A stretch of 64,000 nucleotides of DNA from Carya illinoinensis (GCF_018687715.1 NC_056757.1:22209001-22273000), one strand, 5' to 3'; shown: positions 12,600 to 24,400, numbered from the stretch's first letter. Notes: a model not told the origin generated them from the sequence alone. Translations and numbers: made by a program.

Positions 12600-13799
12600 T
12601 TTTTGCCCTGGTGGCTAAAAGTGTTGCAAAGGTTAAAGAGAATATGAATATTTACTAGTGTAAATATTTGGCAAAGCAAGATGTACTCAGCTGGGATTTG
12701 GTTTGCATTGTTGGGATATATGTTAAATAACAGGGTTAGACACTACCACTCATCATGACAACTAGCTTATTTTCACCAGTGAAAGTTGGTGAGATCAAAT
12801 TGTTGTATAGTACACCTCATGAAAACTAGTAGCATTGGTAAGGAAACCGGAGGGGATTGCATTCCACAATTTAGTTTAATGCAGTACATGCATAGTAGCA
12901 AAAGTAGATTTCCTGTAAATAAAATAGCAATGTTCTGTGGGTAAAAAGCATCTTCCCACCACACCAATGATGGTAACAGACGGATTGGAAATCATTATAT
13001 TTTAAGTAATGGCCACCAAATGGAATCATCAGATATCTTCTATTCTCACGTCGATTTCTGGTAGCTAAACTTGTTTATGTGTTGGGGTGCCATGATAATG
13101 CCGCGTGAAGTTGTGGTTGCAAATATCGATTTTCCCACAAATAAATCCTTTTGGAGGGTAAATTATTATTGTCCATGGATTAAATGCCACCACGCTATCA
13201 CCAACGAAAATGATGGAAAAAAGTGTATTGTCACAAAACGTGAACTATTTGTGAGTAATAGTTCCCATGGAAATTATATTAATTGCCACCAGATGGTAAA
13301 ATGGTAAGCATGGTTTGTCACGTCCACAACAAATGCCTAATAAATTTTTGCTACGAGATTGGATCATCTCTAACACTTATTTCCAACTATGACCGCTGGT
13401 GGAGTATAAGTTATTGCGACAAGTACTGAGATTAATAAAATTTAATTATAACCAGATCAAGTCATCCCAAAAATTATGAAGTCACAACACTTAGAGTGGG
13501 TAATGACTTTATACGACTAAACATGTCACCAAATGTCTAATGGCCAATAAATGTTACAGACTGTCAATGTGGTGACAAATGATGTACCTTTCACCACCTT
13601 AGTTGAGTTGTTCATGGAATTTGCCACGGAGGGCCGAAAGTTTTTACACCACCTGTTACCGTGGCAAAAGGGTGTTTTTCCCACTAACTAATTGTATTGG
13701 TGGATAAACTAGTATTGTCCATGAATTATATGCCACCAACGTGTCACCAAGGAATTTGGTGGGAAAAAATATTATTCCCACATAGTACCTGGTTATTTC

Positions 13800-13841
13800 G
13801 ATGAAAATGCCTCACGGAAAAAGCCAGTATTTGTTTTAGTG
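13800..13841 (-). repeat. CACTA right terminal inverted repeat
   Basis: Read on the minus strand from 13841 it begins CACTAAAACAAATACTGGC and continues with TTTTTCCGTGAGG. 26 of the first 33 bases match the terminus at 63904. The base following CACTA is A rather than the usual C. Confidence 0.75.
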
Positions 13842-14606
13842 CTTTGTGAGAATCCAATAAACTAATGCTTGACTCTATGTACAATTCTCCATGCATATCC
13901 CGCATTCCTCTTCTCTCTAGATCATTATTAGAAAGCATTCTCCTTCCTTCCACTCTCTTCTTGTTAAAACTTCAGTGGATCAGATTCTAAAGGGTACGGT
14001 ATAATATTGTGGTTGCAAGAAGAATATTTCCATTGAATGCATGCAGATTTGAAACCAATATAGATAGAAGTAACAAATCAAATAGTTGACAACAATTAAA
14101 TTTCATCATCTATTAGTGCAATATATGGATTGCAGTTGTGATGCCCCATTCCTTGGTAAAGAGCCTGACCAGGATCCGTGGTGCCTAGTTGTTCTAGGTG
14201 CTTAATCATGGATTAGATACGTGGTAAGTAGAATAAGTCGCAGCAGAATAACTAAAAGGCTTAGTTAGAGATTAATGTTAATTGTACCAGAGGTCTAAAC
14301 TAGTGAAAGGTTCATCCATCAATAATAATAACATCTAGAAGTCATTGTCACTTCCCAAATAATATTACACAACGTAGTTTTGAATAAAACTATAGTACAT
14401 AAATGACAATGAGAATTATTTAATGATATTTAGATCTAAGAAAAATACCTCACTTAAAACTTGTTTTCTTGGATCTCAAAATCTAATAAGATGGCCAAAT
14501 ACTCCATCAATGACAAAGTCCATTGAGTTTAAGATGATAAAATTATAAACAATCTTATTTGTTTAAATTGTATGGAATAGTTTATATTTATTGTTATTAG
14601 CAAATA
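13842..14606. other. unassigned noncoding DNA between CACTA and LINE C
   Basis: About 765 bases, AT-rich, with no recognisable gene or repeat. It may be older host DNA into which the flanking elements inserted. Confidence 0.4.
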
Positions 14607-15545
14607 CTTTTTTTTTTTAATTTTATTTTTAGAAAGAGAGGAAATCACATGTCCAAGAGTGATTTCCTCCCACTTTTATTCACCCTCACTTTTGGCGGAG
14701 GAAAACCGAAGTAAAAACATACATAAAAAACCAACATCGACCATCCCACAACACCCCCTCAAAACCAAACCCAACAAAAACCATAAAATAGACCCTTTAC
14801 CCATACAACTACCTATGGATAGAAGGTAAACCAGATTTATCAAGTCTTAAAATTCCTCTCAACAACACAGGAACCTCTCGAGTCGACCACCACATCTCAT
14901 TCCGTCCTGCTGCCCCCAACCGAGCTAGGTAATCTGCTGCATAATTCCCTTCCCTGAAAATATGTTTTATACAAACATTTAGCCCCTGTAACGAGGCCAT
15001 CACTTCTTCCCAAAAATCCTCCAAATACCAGGTATTGCATCTATTCTTTGTTATCCAATGTACCACCAACCAAGAATCAAGTTCCACCTCAAAATCCACG
15101 ATGCCTTGCTCCTTCACCAGCTGAATACCATGTAATAAGCCCATTAGTTCTGCATAATTACTCGTCCCATGTCCCAAATGCTTAGCAAATGCCATCTTTA
15201 CTTTCCCATCTGAATCCCTCAACACTCCTCCTGCTCCTGCTGTTCCTGGATTTCCCCTTGATGCACCATCTACATTCAGCTTCCATTTTCCTTCATCCGG
15301 ACGAGACCAAAGGACAAGTCGAGGGCAACTCCTCTTCGGGGCAGAAACTAGAACCTGCAGGTCATGCAAAATTCTAATATCTCTATCCGACTACTGCTTT
15401 GTTGACTTAACTTTCTCTCCAATTTTAGCAACCCAATGCTTCATCTGCACCCATATCTGACTAACAGTCTAATTTTTACCTTCTGCCCGAGCCCTGCATC
15501 TTCATCTGCACCCATATCTGACTAACATACTGTAATAAGCCCATT
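14607..15545 (-). mobile_element. LINE C, 5'-truncated L1-type retrotransposon tail
   Basis: Minus-strand LINE fragment that keeps only the end of ORF2 (RNase H) and the 3' UTR. The A tail appears as the T run at 14608-14618. The 3' UTR shares with LINE A the blocks TCCTCCGCC, AGTGAGGGT and TCACTCTTRGACATGTG. The 5' junction near 15440-15545 is scrambled: a 28-bp direct repeat (15439-15466 and 15500-15527), then 15 bases (15531-15545) identical to internal 15131-15145. No clear target duplication was found. Confidence 0.72.
14809..15369 (-). pseudogene. LINE C RNase H domain
   Basis: C-terminal RNase H (RVT_3 type) of a plant LINE ORF2 polyprotein; in the intact enzyme it degrades the RNA strand of the cDNA hybrid. 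Visible motifs are WKLNVDGASRGNPG near residue 34, the NYAELMGLL motif with its Glu, the ELDSW motif and the HIFREGNYAADYLARLG motif. These supply the acidic active-site residues. The frame is open to its stop at 14809. Upstream in the same frame a stop near 15392 cuts it from the linker (QIWVQMKHWVAKIGEKVK), so this is a fragment, not a gene with its own start. Confidence 0.82.
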
Positions 15546-15788
15546 GAAGGCATGCACCTGGATAACACTTAATGGAAAATTTATTGATGATAATATTTTG
15601 CACATCAAAGTCTCATATTTGCTCTTGAAATACTTAAACTATAATATCATTTCATTTATATATCATAGGGCATTTATGGAAGGAAAGAAAGAATGAGACC
15701 TATAAAGAAATAAAAGAATTGATTATGGTCAAGTAGGAATCTCATCTATGAGGCAGCACGTGGAGACCCTTGGACGGCTGGAGCAGAA

Positions 15789-16200
15789 AACTTACACATG
15801 CAGCAGACCAGCCTTCGGACAGCACTCATTCGAAATGCACACATGCAGAAAAATGCACACATGCAGACCAGCCTTCGGATAGCACTCACACCCATTCACA
15901 CATGCAGTAAACATGCAGACCGGATTCACACATGCAGGAGCACATCACACATGCAGAAAAGTGACACAGCCAGACTCACACATGCACACATGCAGACCAA
16001 ACTCACATGGACAGCACACAACCTGCACATTACAGAACAGAACTTACACATGCAGCAACAAACCCACTCGGACAGCACTCATTCGAAATGCACACATGCA
16101 GAAAACGTGGGACCAGCTCACACATGCAGGACAGCAACCAACTCACACATGCAATACACATGCAGAAAGAAACTCACATGGACGGAAAGCAGCTGGAGCA
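15789..16200. repeat. CACACATGCAG-rich repeat array
   Basis: About 14 copies of ACATGCAG or CACACATGCAG in roughly 410 bases, spaced irregularly. A longer block (15789-15853) recurs at 16041-16105, about 252 bases later, and includes an exact repeat beginning CGGACAGCACTCATTCG. Long open frames through the array are a by-product of its composition. Confidence 0.7.
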
Positions 16201-17760
16201 GCAGAAGATCACATGGAACATTCGGATGGCAGCAGAAGAAAAAAAAAAAAAGAAGCAGCTTCAACTTTGACAGAATAGGAGCATATCACGTGGAGCAGCA
16301 GAATCATTCTTCTTTCTTTTTCAGATGGCTTTTCTTTACATCTTGTTTGCTGCAGAGTAGAAGAAGGGTAGAAGAGGAGTAGAATAGGAGAGTTTCTCGG
16401 GAGTATTCTTGCTTTGCTTTCAAGACAGTGCAGTAGCTTAGCTTGTTTTTATTGTTTCTTTCATTTTCATTCGGCTACAACAGTAGCTTAAGCTTGTTTT
16501 TATTGTTTCTTTCATTTTTATTCGGCTAAAACAGTAGCTTAGTTTTGAAGTTTTTTTTCTTTCTTTTCGTTCAGACTTGGAGTAGAGTAGTGGAGCATTT
16601 ATTTTCTTACTTTTCGTTTAGTAGCATAGGTGGCTGGTTTTGGCTGTTTCCTACTCTTTTCTTTTCGGTTTCAGCACTAGAATAGCAGTAGGGCAATCTT
16701 GAATTTTATTTCTTTGCTTCTCGTTTAGAGAGGTAGCTGGTATTTAGTCTATTTTGCTCTCTGTTTTTCGTTAGCAGCAGCAGCAGTAGATTAGTTGTTA
16801 GTTTTTCTTCCTTTCTTTTCATTCGGTAGTTTTCTTTTCATGTCATTTTCTTACCTCACTTTCGTTCCAGATCGAGGCAGTAGAGTAGAGTTTTAATTTT
16901 TTTTTTCAGCTCTTTAGTTTATTTGTTCGGTGGGCAAAGTTTTTACATTTTTTGGTTTGTTGAGCTGCTTCTTCATTTCTCTTCTGGGTTGTTCTTCATT
17001 TTATTTTCTGCAATTTACATTTCAGTTTTCATTTTAGTGTTTGTTTTCTTGCGGGCAGTGGCAGCATCTCTAGGATTTATTTCATTCGGATATTTTCTCA
17101 AATTTTGTCATGACTCAACTTAGATTTATTTTTACAGCTAGAAACATCATGTGTAGCTAATTTTAGAAACTTGGGTTGTGGAATGAGATTTAATTTATTT
17201 TAGGTTCTAGTTTAATGCAATATTTTATGGTTGAATGTTGATTTCACTAAGTTACTAATTGGATTTAAATTGAAAATAGATTGTAGCTCTTGCTCTTGTT
17301 TTGTTGTTGACGTAAGGCACAACAAAAGCTTGAAAAATATCAAGGCTTCTCTCAATTGTTTGTTAATGTGTGTTTGACTAGTAAAGTAGAGAATCCCTTA
17401 GGAAAATATTGCAAAACTTGAGCTTAACTTTTTATCTTCCGATTAGCAATGCCTTGATTGGATTGTTAATCGAGAAAATTATCTAGAATCCGAAATAAAG
17501 AGAGTCTCATACCCAACCCAAGTGTTCATTAATTTGTTTTCTTTTTTTAGAAACTCTAATTTCAACTTCGATTATCTTTTTGCATTGTATTTGAATTTTA
17601 TTTTCATCTCTCATACTTGATTCATTTGTTACTCACAAATCTCTTATTCGCTTTGATAACCCATTGTCCCTGTGGAATACGATCCTGGACTTATCCTTGA
17701 TACAACTTGACACTTCTACACTTGGAAGCACATTCGACCACGAGTCATAGCTCATATCAA
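16201..17760. other. T-rich noncoding DNA, possible LTR/leader of a Ty3-type element
   Basis: No coding homology seen. It contains a 50-bp tandem repeat (16431-16545, unit starting CAGTAGCTTA). Near the end (17665-17745) the text CCCTGTGGAATACGATCCTGG resembles the 5' leader of plant Ty3/gypsy elements of the Tat/Athila kind; that assignment is recalled, not searched. The preceding CATGCAG array may belong to the same element. Confidence 0.35.
16431..16545 (+). repeat. 50-bp tandem repeat, two full copies plus a partial
   Basis: CAGTAGCTTA(A)GCTTGTTTTT followed by ATTGTTTCTTTCATTTT and ATTCGGCTA occurs at 16431 and 16481. A third copy starts at about 16531. Confidence 0.75.
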
Positions 17761-17770
17761 TAAGAGAAGA

Positions 17771-18067
17771 GTGGTAATATTGATTAACATTGGCAACACT
17801 CACAATTTAGTGGATACTGCATTAGTGTCCAGATGTAAGTTGGCTTTACAAATGGATCACCTTATTCAGGTGAGAGTAGCAAATAGAGATATGTTGAGTA
17901 ACAAAGGGAAGAGCTCTGATGTTGCTATAAATATTCAAGAAATTGTTTTTACGGTTGAATTTTTTGCATTAGAACTGGGAGGTTGCGATGCGGTGTTGGG
18001 CATTCAGTGTTTGCTACCCCTAGGTCTTGTACTTTGGGACTTTGTTGAGTTGAAAATTGAGTTTTAA
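17771..18067 (+). pseudogene. gypsy aspartic protease relic
   Basis: Retropepsin-like domain (gag-asp_protease type) that would process the polyprotein. The active-site loop, normally D-S/T-G-A/S-T-H, reads NIGNTHNLVD here, so the catalytic Asp is lost. The second half (FFALELGGCDAVLGIQCL) keeps the family's D-x-x-L-G motif. Truncated at both sides relative to a complete pol. Confidence 0.7.
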
Positions 18068-18326
18068 TATGAAGGAAGGCCAATTTGTCTTAAAGACCTT
18101 ACACACACTGCTGAGTTGGTAGATGAAAAGGAACTTTATAGCCTTACAAAAGTGGGGTTGAAAGGGTTTTGGTTGTAGCTTGTCTTCTGAAGACAGTACA
18201 GGTGGGTTTGAAATAGAAGTAGAGACTTCTAAATTATTGTAGAAACACACAAAGGTTTTTGATGAACCTAGTGGTTTACCTTCTCAAAGATCTAAAGATC
18301 ATCAAATAATACTTAAAAATAAGTCT

Positions 18327-19095
18327 ATGCCAGTAAGTGTTCAACACTATAGATATCCCTATTTTGAAAAAACTGAAATTGAGAAGATAGTTACTAATTT
18401 GTTGAAATCTGGTGTAATCAGACCTAATCAGTCCCTATTCTCTTCCCCAAACTTGTTAGTCAGGAAGTTAGACAGCTCATTCCAATTGTGGATGAATTTT
18501 TTGGTTCTAATATTTTTTTCCAAACTAGACCTAAGATTAGGTTACTTATTTGAATGAAGACTGAAGATGTGCATAAGACAACTTTTAGAACACATGAGGG
18601 GCATCATGAGTTCCTTGTCATGCAATTTGGACTCACTAATGCTCCTTCAACATTCCAACCCCTTATGAATGATGGATTCAAACCTTCTTTTAGACAATTT
18701 GTTATTGTATTTTTTGATGATATTCTTGTATACAACAAGGTTTGAAATCTCATTTATTACATTTGGCTAATGTTTTGGAGACTTTGGAAAGGAATAAGCT
18801 TTTTGCAAAGAAATCCAAATGCCATTTTGCCTGCATTGAAATTGAGTACTTAGGGCATTTGATTTCTAAGGATAGGGTAAGACCTAATCCTAAGAAGCTT
18901 GATTCTATGATAAGCTGGCCAATCGCTAAAACTAAAAATGTCAAGTCTTTGAGAGATTTTTTGGGGCTAATAGGTTTTTACAGGAAGTTTATCAAGGGTT
19001 ATGGTCAAATAGTAGCTCATTTGACAACATTGTTGAAGAAACATGAATTTGAGTGGTCTCTTAAAGCAGCAAGTGCATTTGAACAGTTGAAATAG
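18327..19095 (+). pseudogene. gypsy reverse transcriptase relic
   Basis: Three fragments of one RT in shifting frames. The first is 18327-18557 (HYRYPYFEKTEIEKIV, SGVIRPNQSLFSSP). Then a deletion removes much of the palm start. The second is 18554-18745 with [13 protein letters not shown] and the catalytic box as FFDDILVY. The third is 18742-19095, the thumb/connection (KKSKCHFACIEIEYLGHLIS, LRDFLGLIGFYRKFIKGY). It cannot be translated through. Confidence 0.82.
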
Positions 19096-19600
19096 GCAAT
19101 GATAAGCTCTCTAGTGTTGTCCGTACCAGATTTTACACAACAGTTTGCTATTAAGTGTGATGCTTATGGTGTGGGGGTGGGTGCAATTTTAATGTAGAAT
19201 AAAAAACCAATAGCATTTTTTAGTCAGGCTCTTAAAGGCAAGAATTTGCTATTGTCGACTTATGGAAATGAGTTCTTGGCCTGGGTAAGAGATATCATGA
19301 AATGCAGGCCATGTTATATCTTGGCCTGACAATGGGAGAAAACTGAAAAACTGAAATTGAGAAGATAGCTTCAATTATTCTTGGCCTGGCAATGCATTTA
19401 TTGTAAAAACAGATCATCATAGTTTGAATTATCAACTAGAAAGAAGGCTAGAAGAGCAGCACAACATAAATGGATTCCAAAATTATTAGGGTATGAATTT
19501 TCCATTGAATGTAAAAAAGGGGTTGAGAATAAAGTGGTTGATGCATTGTCTAGAGTAGATGTTCCAGAGGACTCTAACATGCTTTTTGCTATTTCTTCTC
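19096..19600 (+). pseudogene. gypsy RNase H relic with filler insertion
   Basis: Fragments in several frames match the chromovirus RNase H region. One in-frame stop interrupts the segment around 19195. A 60-base insertion (19320-19379 against 19380-19394) duplicates its flank CTTGGCCTGRCAATG. It also carries 23 bases identical to the element's own RT (18368-18390). Confidence 0.65.
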
Positions 19601-19879
19601 CTACTCCAACTTGGCTAGAATAATTGAAGCAAGCCCATGAGTTGATTAGCCAACACAACTGCAACTTAGTCTTTTACAAAGTGGGTTGCCTTACACTTTT
19701 GCATTCACTTTCAGACATGGCCTCTTGTTTAAAAGGAGAAGAATATATGTTCCAAACTATCCTAATTTGAAGTTAAAATTCTCCATTTTATACATGCTAG
19801 CCCCATTGCAAGACACTCATGGTTTCAGAAGTCATTACAACGTGCAAGAAGTGATTTCTACTAGCCAAGTTTAAAGAAA

Positions 19880-20700
19880 GAGGCAAAGCAGTATATCAAG
19901 GAGTGTGATACTTGTCAGAGGAATAAGGTTGAGAATGTCCACTCTGTAGGTTTATTGCAACCCTTACCTGTTCCATAACAGATTTGGACTGACTTATCTA
20001 TGGACTTTGTGGAACGATTATCTCTTTCAAGGGGTTTCTCATGTATTATGGTGGTGGTAGACAGCCTCTCAAAAGATTCTTATATCATGGCTTTGAAGCA
20101 CCCATTTACAATTGCAAAGGTAGCCTTCTTGTCCATTGATAATGTGTTCAAATTACAAGGTATGCCCCAAACTATAATTTCTGATAAAGGATCTACTTTT
20201 ACAAGTTCCTTTAAGAGAGAATTACTCATCTGCTTATCACCATCAAAATGATGGGCAGATTGAGGCTATTAATAACTGTTTGGAACATTTCTTTAGGAGC
20301 TTTATAGGTGATAAACCAAATGGGTGGAGTGGTTGACCCTAGCTGAGAAGTGGTATAATACCACTTTTCATACCTCAACAAAGTTGACTCCATATTAGGC
20401 AATTTATGGTAGGCCTCTAACAAAGTTGTATTAATATATACCAGAAGTTACTGTTAATCAGACAGTGGATGATTTGTTAAAATCAAGGGATCAGATTTTG
20501 ACAACTCTTAATCAAAACTTAGTAGCAGTTAAGGTAAGAATGAAGGTTCGGGGCAGAACTGAGAAGGAGTTTGCAGTTGGTGATTGGGTTTACTTGTGGC
20601 ATTAGCCTTATAGACAACATTCTTTGATTGCTAGGCATGATCTCAAGCTCTCTCCCCAATTCTTTAGGCCATTTTAGGTTACTCATAGAATTGGCCAAGT
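19880..20700 (+). pseudogene. gypsy integrase relic
   Basis: The zinc-binding end (CDTCQRNK type, near 19900-19925) leads into PLPVP...IWTDLSMDFVERL and the core (20000-20250: SCIMVVVDSLSKDSY, KHPFTIAKVA, IISDKGSTFTSSF). In an intact enzyme the core's D, D and E join the cDNA to the target. The third catalytic region (around 20225-20290, SAYHHQNDGQIE) is out of frame. Multiple stops follow. Confidence 0.75.
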
Positions 20701-20879
20701 AGCTTACAAAGTTGCATTACCATAACATACTTTGATTCACCCTATTTTTCATGTTTTATCCTTGAAAAGGAAGTTGGGGCAACATATTTCACCTCTCTCT
20801 ATCTTACCACCAGTGAAACTTCAAGGAGACTTATCTCCTCAACCTAAGGCCATTTTACAATGTAGAACCAGGAAGTTTA

Positions 20880-21000
20880 ATATTAGACCAGTGGTTGAAG
20901 TTTTAGTCTAGTGGCAAGGGGCTGCAGTGGATGATGCAACTTTGGAATCTCATTGGAAGTTACAAGAGAAATTTCCTCACATTGTCAGTAAGGTGCTTTG
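20880..21000 (+). pseudogene. gypsy C-terminal chromodomain relic
   Basis: The reading FNIRPVVEVLV-stop-WQGAAVDDATLESHWKL has the typical spacing of the chromovirus integrase tail, which directs insertion to modified chromatin. The stop replaces a Gln usually found before WQG; CAG to TAG would explain it. The coding end lies directly before the purine tract. Confidence 0.7.
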
Positions 21001-21012
21001 AAGGGGACAGGG

Positions 21013-21424
21013 TGTGTCATGGGCTACAGCGGGGCTGTAGAAGAGTCATAAGGAATTGTGCGGAAGGAAGAAGAAGTGCCAACTGACAGTTTTTTTAGTT
21101 GAACTTAGCTCTAAACGTAGTTGTTTTGGTATTGCAAGAATCTATAGAATGTATAGGAGAAACGCTATCCTTTGAATTAGTATGTGTAGAAGGAATTATG
21201 TCGTTTTGATAGTTGTAGTGTTATATTTTGTAAAGAGCTGAAGCGTTGCATTTTAATAAATGTGGTATAAGAGCACCACGAGTTGGAACTGAGGCCAACT
21301 TTGGATTGATTATGCTTGATTCCCTCTAATTCTCTCTCTCTTCTTCTCCATCTTCTCTCGACTTCTTGGGTTCTTGGAGGGTGACTCCCTAGAAGCAGTC
21401 ATAGCAGTAGTGGGTCCATTACAG
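21013..21424 (+). repeat. probable 3' LTR of the gypsy element
   Basis: It starts TGTGTCATGGGC right after the purine tract AAGGGGACAGGG. It contains a CTCTCTCTTCTTCT stretch near 21330 as in chromovirus LTRs and may end at ATTACA (21424). The right border is a guess because no partner LTR is present. Confidence 0.45.
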
Positions 21425-24400
21425 TAAGCCATCGTAGGTTTGCTTTTCACCATGACCCAGCAGATCTATTTGCCAAACACCACCTCATCGTGACTCACAA
21501 CAACAAGCACCTTGAGCAGTCTAAACTGAGTACCATGGACTCCTCCAATTTAAACACCACCATGAACCACCAAGGATACACTACTGTGCACCATACCCAT
21601 CCTCTGTCTCAATTGTGGATGTCCACGGAGAACCACCACATGGCATCACTTTGATTTATGGTATATTTTCTATCCCTTTACATCCAAAAATTATTATGTT
21701 TGTGAAGCTGAAATGGTTTGTGATGTGGTTATATGTTGTGAAGTGATAGGATTAAATGTGAAGTTTGTGATGTGGTTGTATGTGATGAATTGTGTGAAGT
21801 GATGGGGTGATTATGTAGTGGAGAAGTGGTTGGATGTCATGCAAAGTGTCAGGATGAACTATGTACTTTGATGTGCCATGCAAAATGATATGTTGATTGA
21901 GATTATTGTTGTAGTGTGTATGAAGCTGGAAAGACCAACTGTATGTTTATTTGAGCAGCTGTACAGATTGTGTTCAAACTAATTTTCTTGCATTTTATGT
22001 TGTGTTAGATATATAAGATGTATATTTGCAAGATGGTAACATTTTGGAGGTTTATGAATGCTATTAAGTAGTATAAAACTTGTATAAGGATACTCTTGGA
22101 AGAATTGGACATATTTGTTGTATTGAATACATTGCTTATGATGAACTATGAAGAAGTGATATATTGATTAGGAGCTTGATATAGAGTATGTGTGTTTGTG
22201 TTGGGTAGTAATTTGGAAATATGTATGTATTTTCAAGAGACTTATAAATTGAGTAAAGTGTTTGTAAATCTTGGTTGGATAAATTTTACGCATATTGAAT
22301 GTAATATGTGGTTTATATGATTATATTTTGTGTAATGGATTGTGTTGAATACAAATGTTAGATAGATAGATAGAATATGTATATTTATGTTAGATTGGAT
22401 TACATGGGCAGCAAGCATGTTGATATGCCTTATAAATTGAGTTATGTATATGAGAGTGTGAAGTGGAGTGATGTGAATGGGTGCTATGTATTGAAGTGTA
22501 TCATGTATTGAATCAACTAGTGAAGATTGGAAATCATGTATATGCTGATGATTATATTGGTTTGAGATTTATGAAGCTATGTGATTATTTAGGTTTGTTA
22601 GATATCTAATTTAAATGGATAATGGAGTTAACTCATATGTGTATATTGATTTAATTGAAGAGTTGGTTAGACTTTACTTATATACAGTGTTGTATGGATT
22701 TGATTTTATATGAGGACCATGAGGTCCAAAAATTTGACAGATTTGAATATGTTGGGTGTATTATGCATGAATAATGGTGGTGAAGCATGTTGATTTGTTG
22801 ATTTCTACATATTGGACAGATTTTATATATTGAATGTGTTAGTTGGGATTGCAATGGAGTTTATTGTATGCAATGGACAAATTTTAAGTTTAATCTTTGG
22901 CTTCACTTGTACTTAATGTTTGAGTATGTAAATGGTTTGTAATTGCATAATTATCCTTGACTTTGGACTATGCTACATGATTTAATTGTATTGAGATGTT
23001 GGATATGAATGTAAGGAGTTTGGATTGAGATGGTGTGTCTTGAAGTGTTGGGATTCATTGATGGAGTTGTAGTGAAGCTTGGAAAGCAAGATAATGATGT
23101 ACGTTGGTTTTTAAATGGACAAATTTGTATTTAATATATGTAATGTCTGTACGGATGAAGTTGTAAGACTATATGGTTGTGTGGTGGATTTATGTTGAAG
23201 TTGAATGATAGATTGATTATGACTATGTGTATGGGTTTCTAGAACATTTTCAGATTATTTTATGATTATGCAATGAACAAATTGTATTTGAAGGGCTTCC
23301 TTACATTTTATGTTTGTGTAAAGTGTATATGATATATAGTTGTAAGATGGTAGCATTTTGGAGATGTATGAATGCTATTGAGTAAATTAAACAATTGTAT
23401 AAGGATGCTATTGTAAGATTGGATAGATTATGCATATTAATATGTTGGTTATGATAAATTATATGGATGTGATCTATGGATTGGTAATTTGTGTGAGTGA
23501 AGCTTATAAAAAATAAATGAATGTTTTAAATATATTGTATGTTGATCTTAAGTTATAAAGAGGGTAGTTTATAAGTGAAAATTGATTGGGTTAATGTATT
23601 GGAGAAATTTATGTACCTTGAATGTGTTATTTATGAATGGTGCTTCTAAGAACAGGTGAATACTTAGATGGATTGTATGTTGACCTTAGGTGATAAAGGA
23701 GTATGACACATGTGTATGTTTGGTGGATTGTATATGTATGTTTGGTTTGGATTGTGTAATACGTTTGAAGGTGAGGAAGTGAATGGGAACTTGAGTTGAT
23801 ATTGAATTGTATTGTATATGTATGGAGGTTGTATATTGTATTTGTAGTTTGGATCTAATAGGTGAAGTGAGACTAATTTGTAAGGTTTGTTGAGTGATAC
23901 TTTGGAGGTTAAAGTGAAACATAGGAGCTCACTTTATTAGTTAAAAATGAAATTAGTATTTTAGGTTCATAGTTTTGACTTAGGATTTACGAAAATGGTT
24001 ATGATTCAAGGATGGAATAATGACTTGTATAAATGAAATAAAAGGGTGTCATGAATACCTAGAGGTGTAAGTTGTACAATTAGGAATGTTATGGAGAGGT
24101 ATGCAAGTAAATAGTTGAAGGAGATTACTTGGACAATGACTAGTCTAAGTGATGGAAGTTTAAGTAAAGAATCACTTGAAAGATAAGACCAAGTGGAAGG
24201 AAAGGCACTAAGAGTTAAGAGTAGCTTTATGAAAAAATCTAGTTGCAAGCATAATTGTGCACTAACATGTGTATTAATGTAATGTGAATGGTTAAAAAGT
24301 AGATTTTATTGAAAACAGTGCTAATTTAAATTTTGAATATGAAGGAATTAGTATTGGTACGCAGATTAGTATGCAATTATGCTTGTATGTAGCAAAACTC

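Larger units (their letters stand above)
1..13841 (+). mobile_element. CACTA (En/Spm) DNA transposon, 5' end outside window
   Basis: A large class II transposon. It holds, in order and on the same strand, a TNP2-type transposase (917-4352) and a TNPA-like second protein gene (8944-10788), the standard pair of plant CACTA elements. The right terminus is placed at 13841: read inward on the minus strand it starts CACTAAAACAAATACTGGC. This matches 26 of the first 33 bases of the CACTA end that opens at 63904. No CACTA start is visible in 1-900, so the left terminus lies upstream and the 3-bp target duplication cannot be tested. Disabled as an autonomous element by nonsense codons in both genes. 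Confidence 0.8.
10789..13841. other. 3' noncoding and subterminal region of the CACTA element
   Basis: No gene seen. It includes a perfect 28-bp palindrome (12572-12599) and, in the last 700 bases, repeated blocks of the type TATTGTCCATG...ATGCCACCA...TCACCAA (near 13168 and 13711) with scattered CCACC/GGTGG motifs. This is the usual look of CACTA subterminal repeats that bind TNPA. Confidence 0.55.
17771..21424 (+). mobile_element. decayed Ty3/gypsy chromovirus, 5' part missing
   Basis: Order of domains is protease, reverse transcriptase, RNase H, integrase, chromodomain and 3' LTR, as in plant chromoviruses. No gag and no matching 5' LTR is found to the left, so the element is 5'-truncated. 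A purine tract (21001-21012) precedes a TG-starting LTR. Many stops, a deletion in the RT fingers and a filler insertion in RNase H disable it. Confidence 0.78.

Noticed and set aside
13842..14606. Short open frames and possible small genes just outside the CACTA element
   Set aside because: All under 70 residues, no homology and no codon bias that I could see.
15798..16382. 194-residue open frame through the CATGCAG array
   Set aside because: Composition artefact of the ACACATGCAG repeat; three frames are open at once and there is no domain.
21899..21920. TTATTGTTGTAGTG as a possible CACTA right end
   Set aside because: Only the outermost bases fit; the adjoining bases do not resemble the ends at 13841 or 63904 and no duplication is seen.
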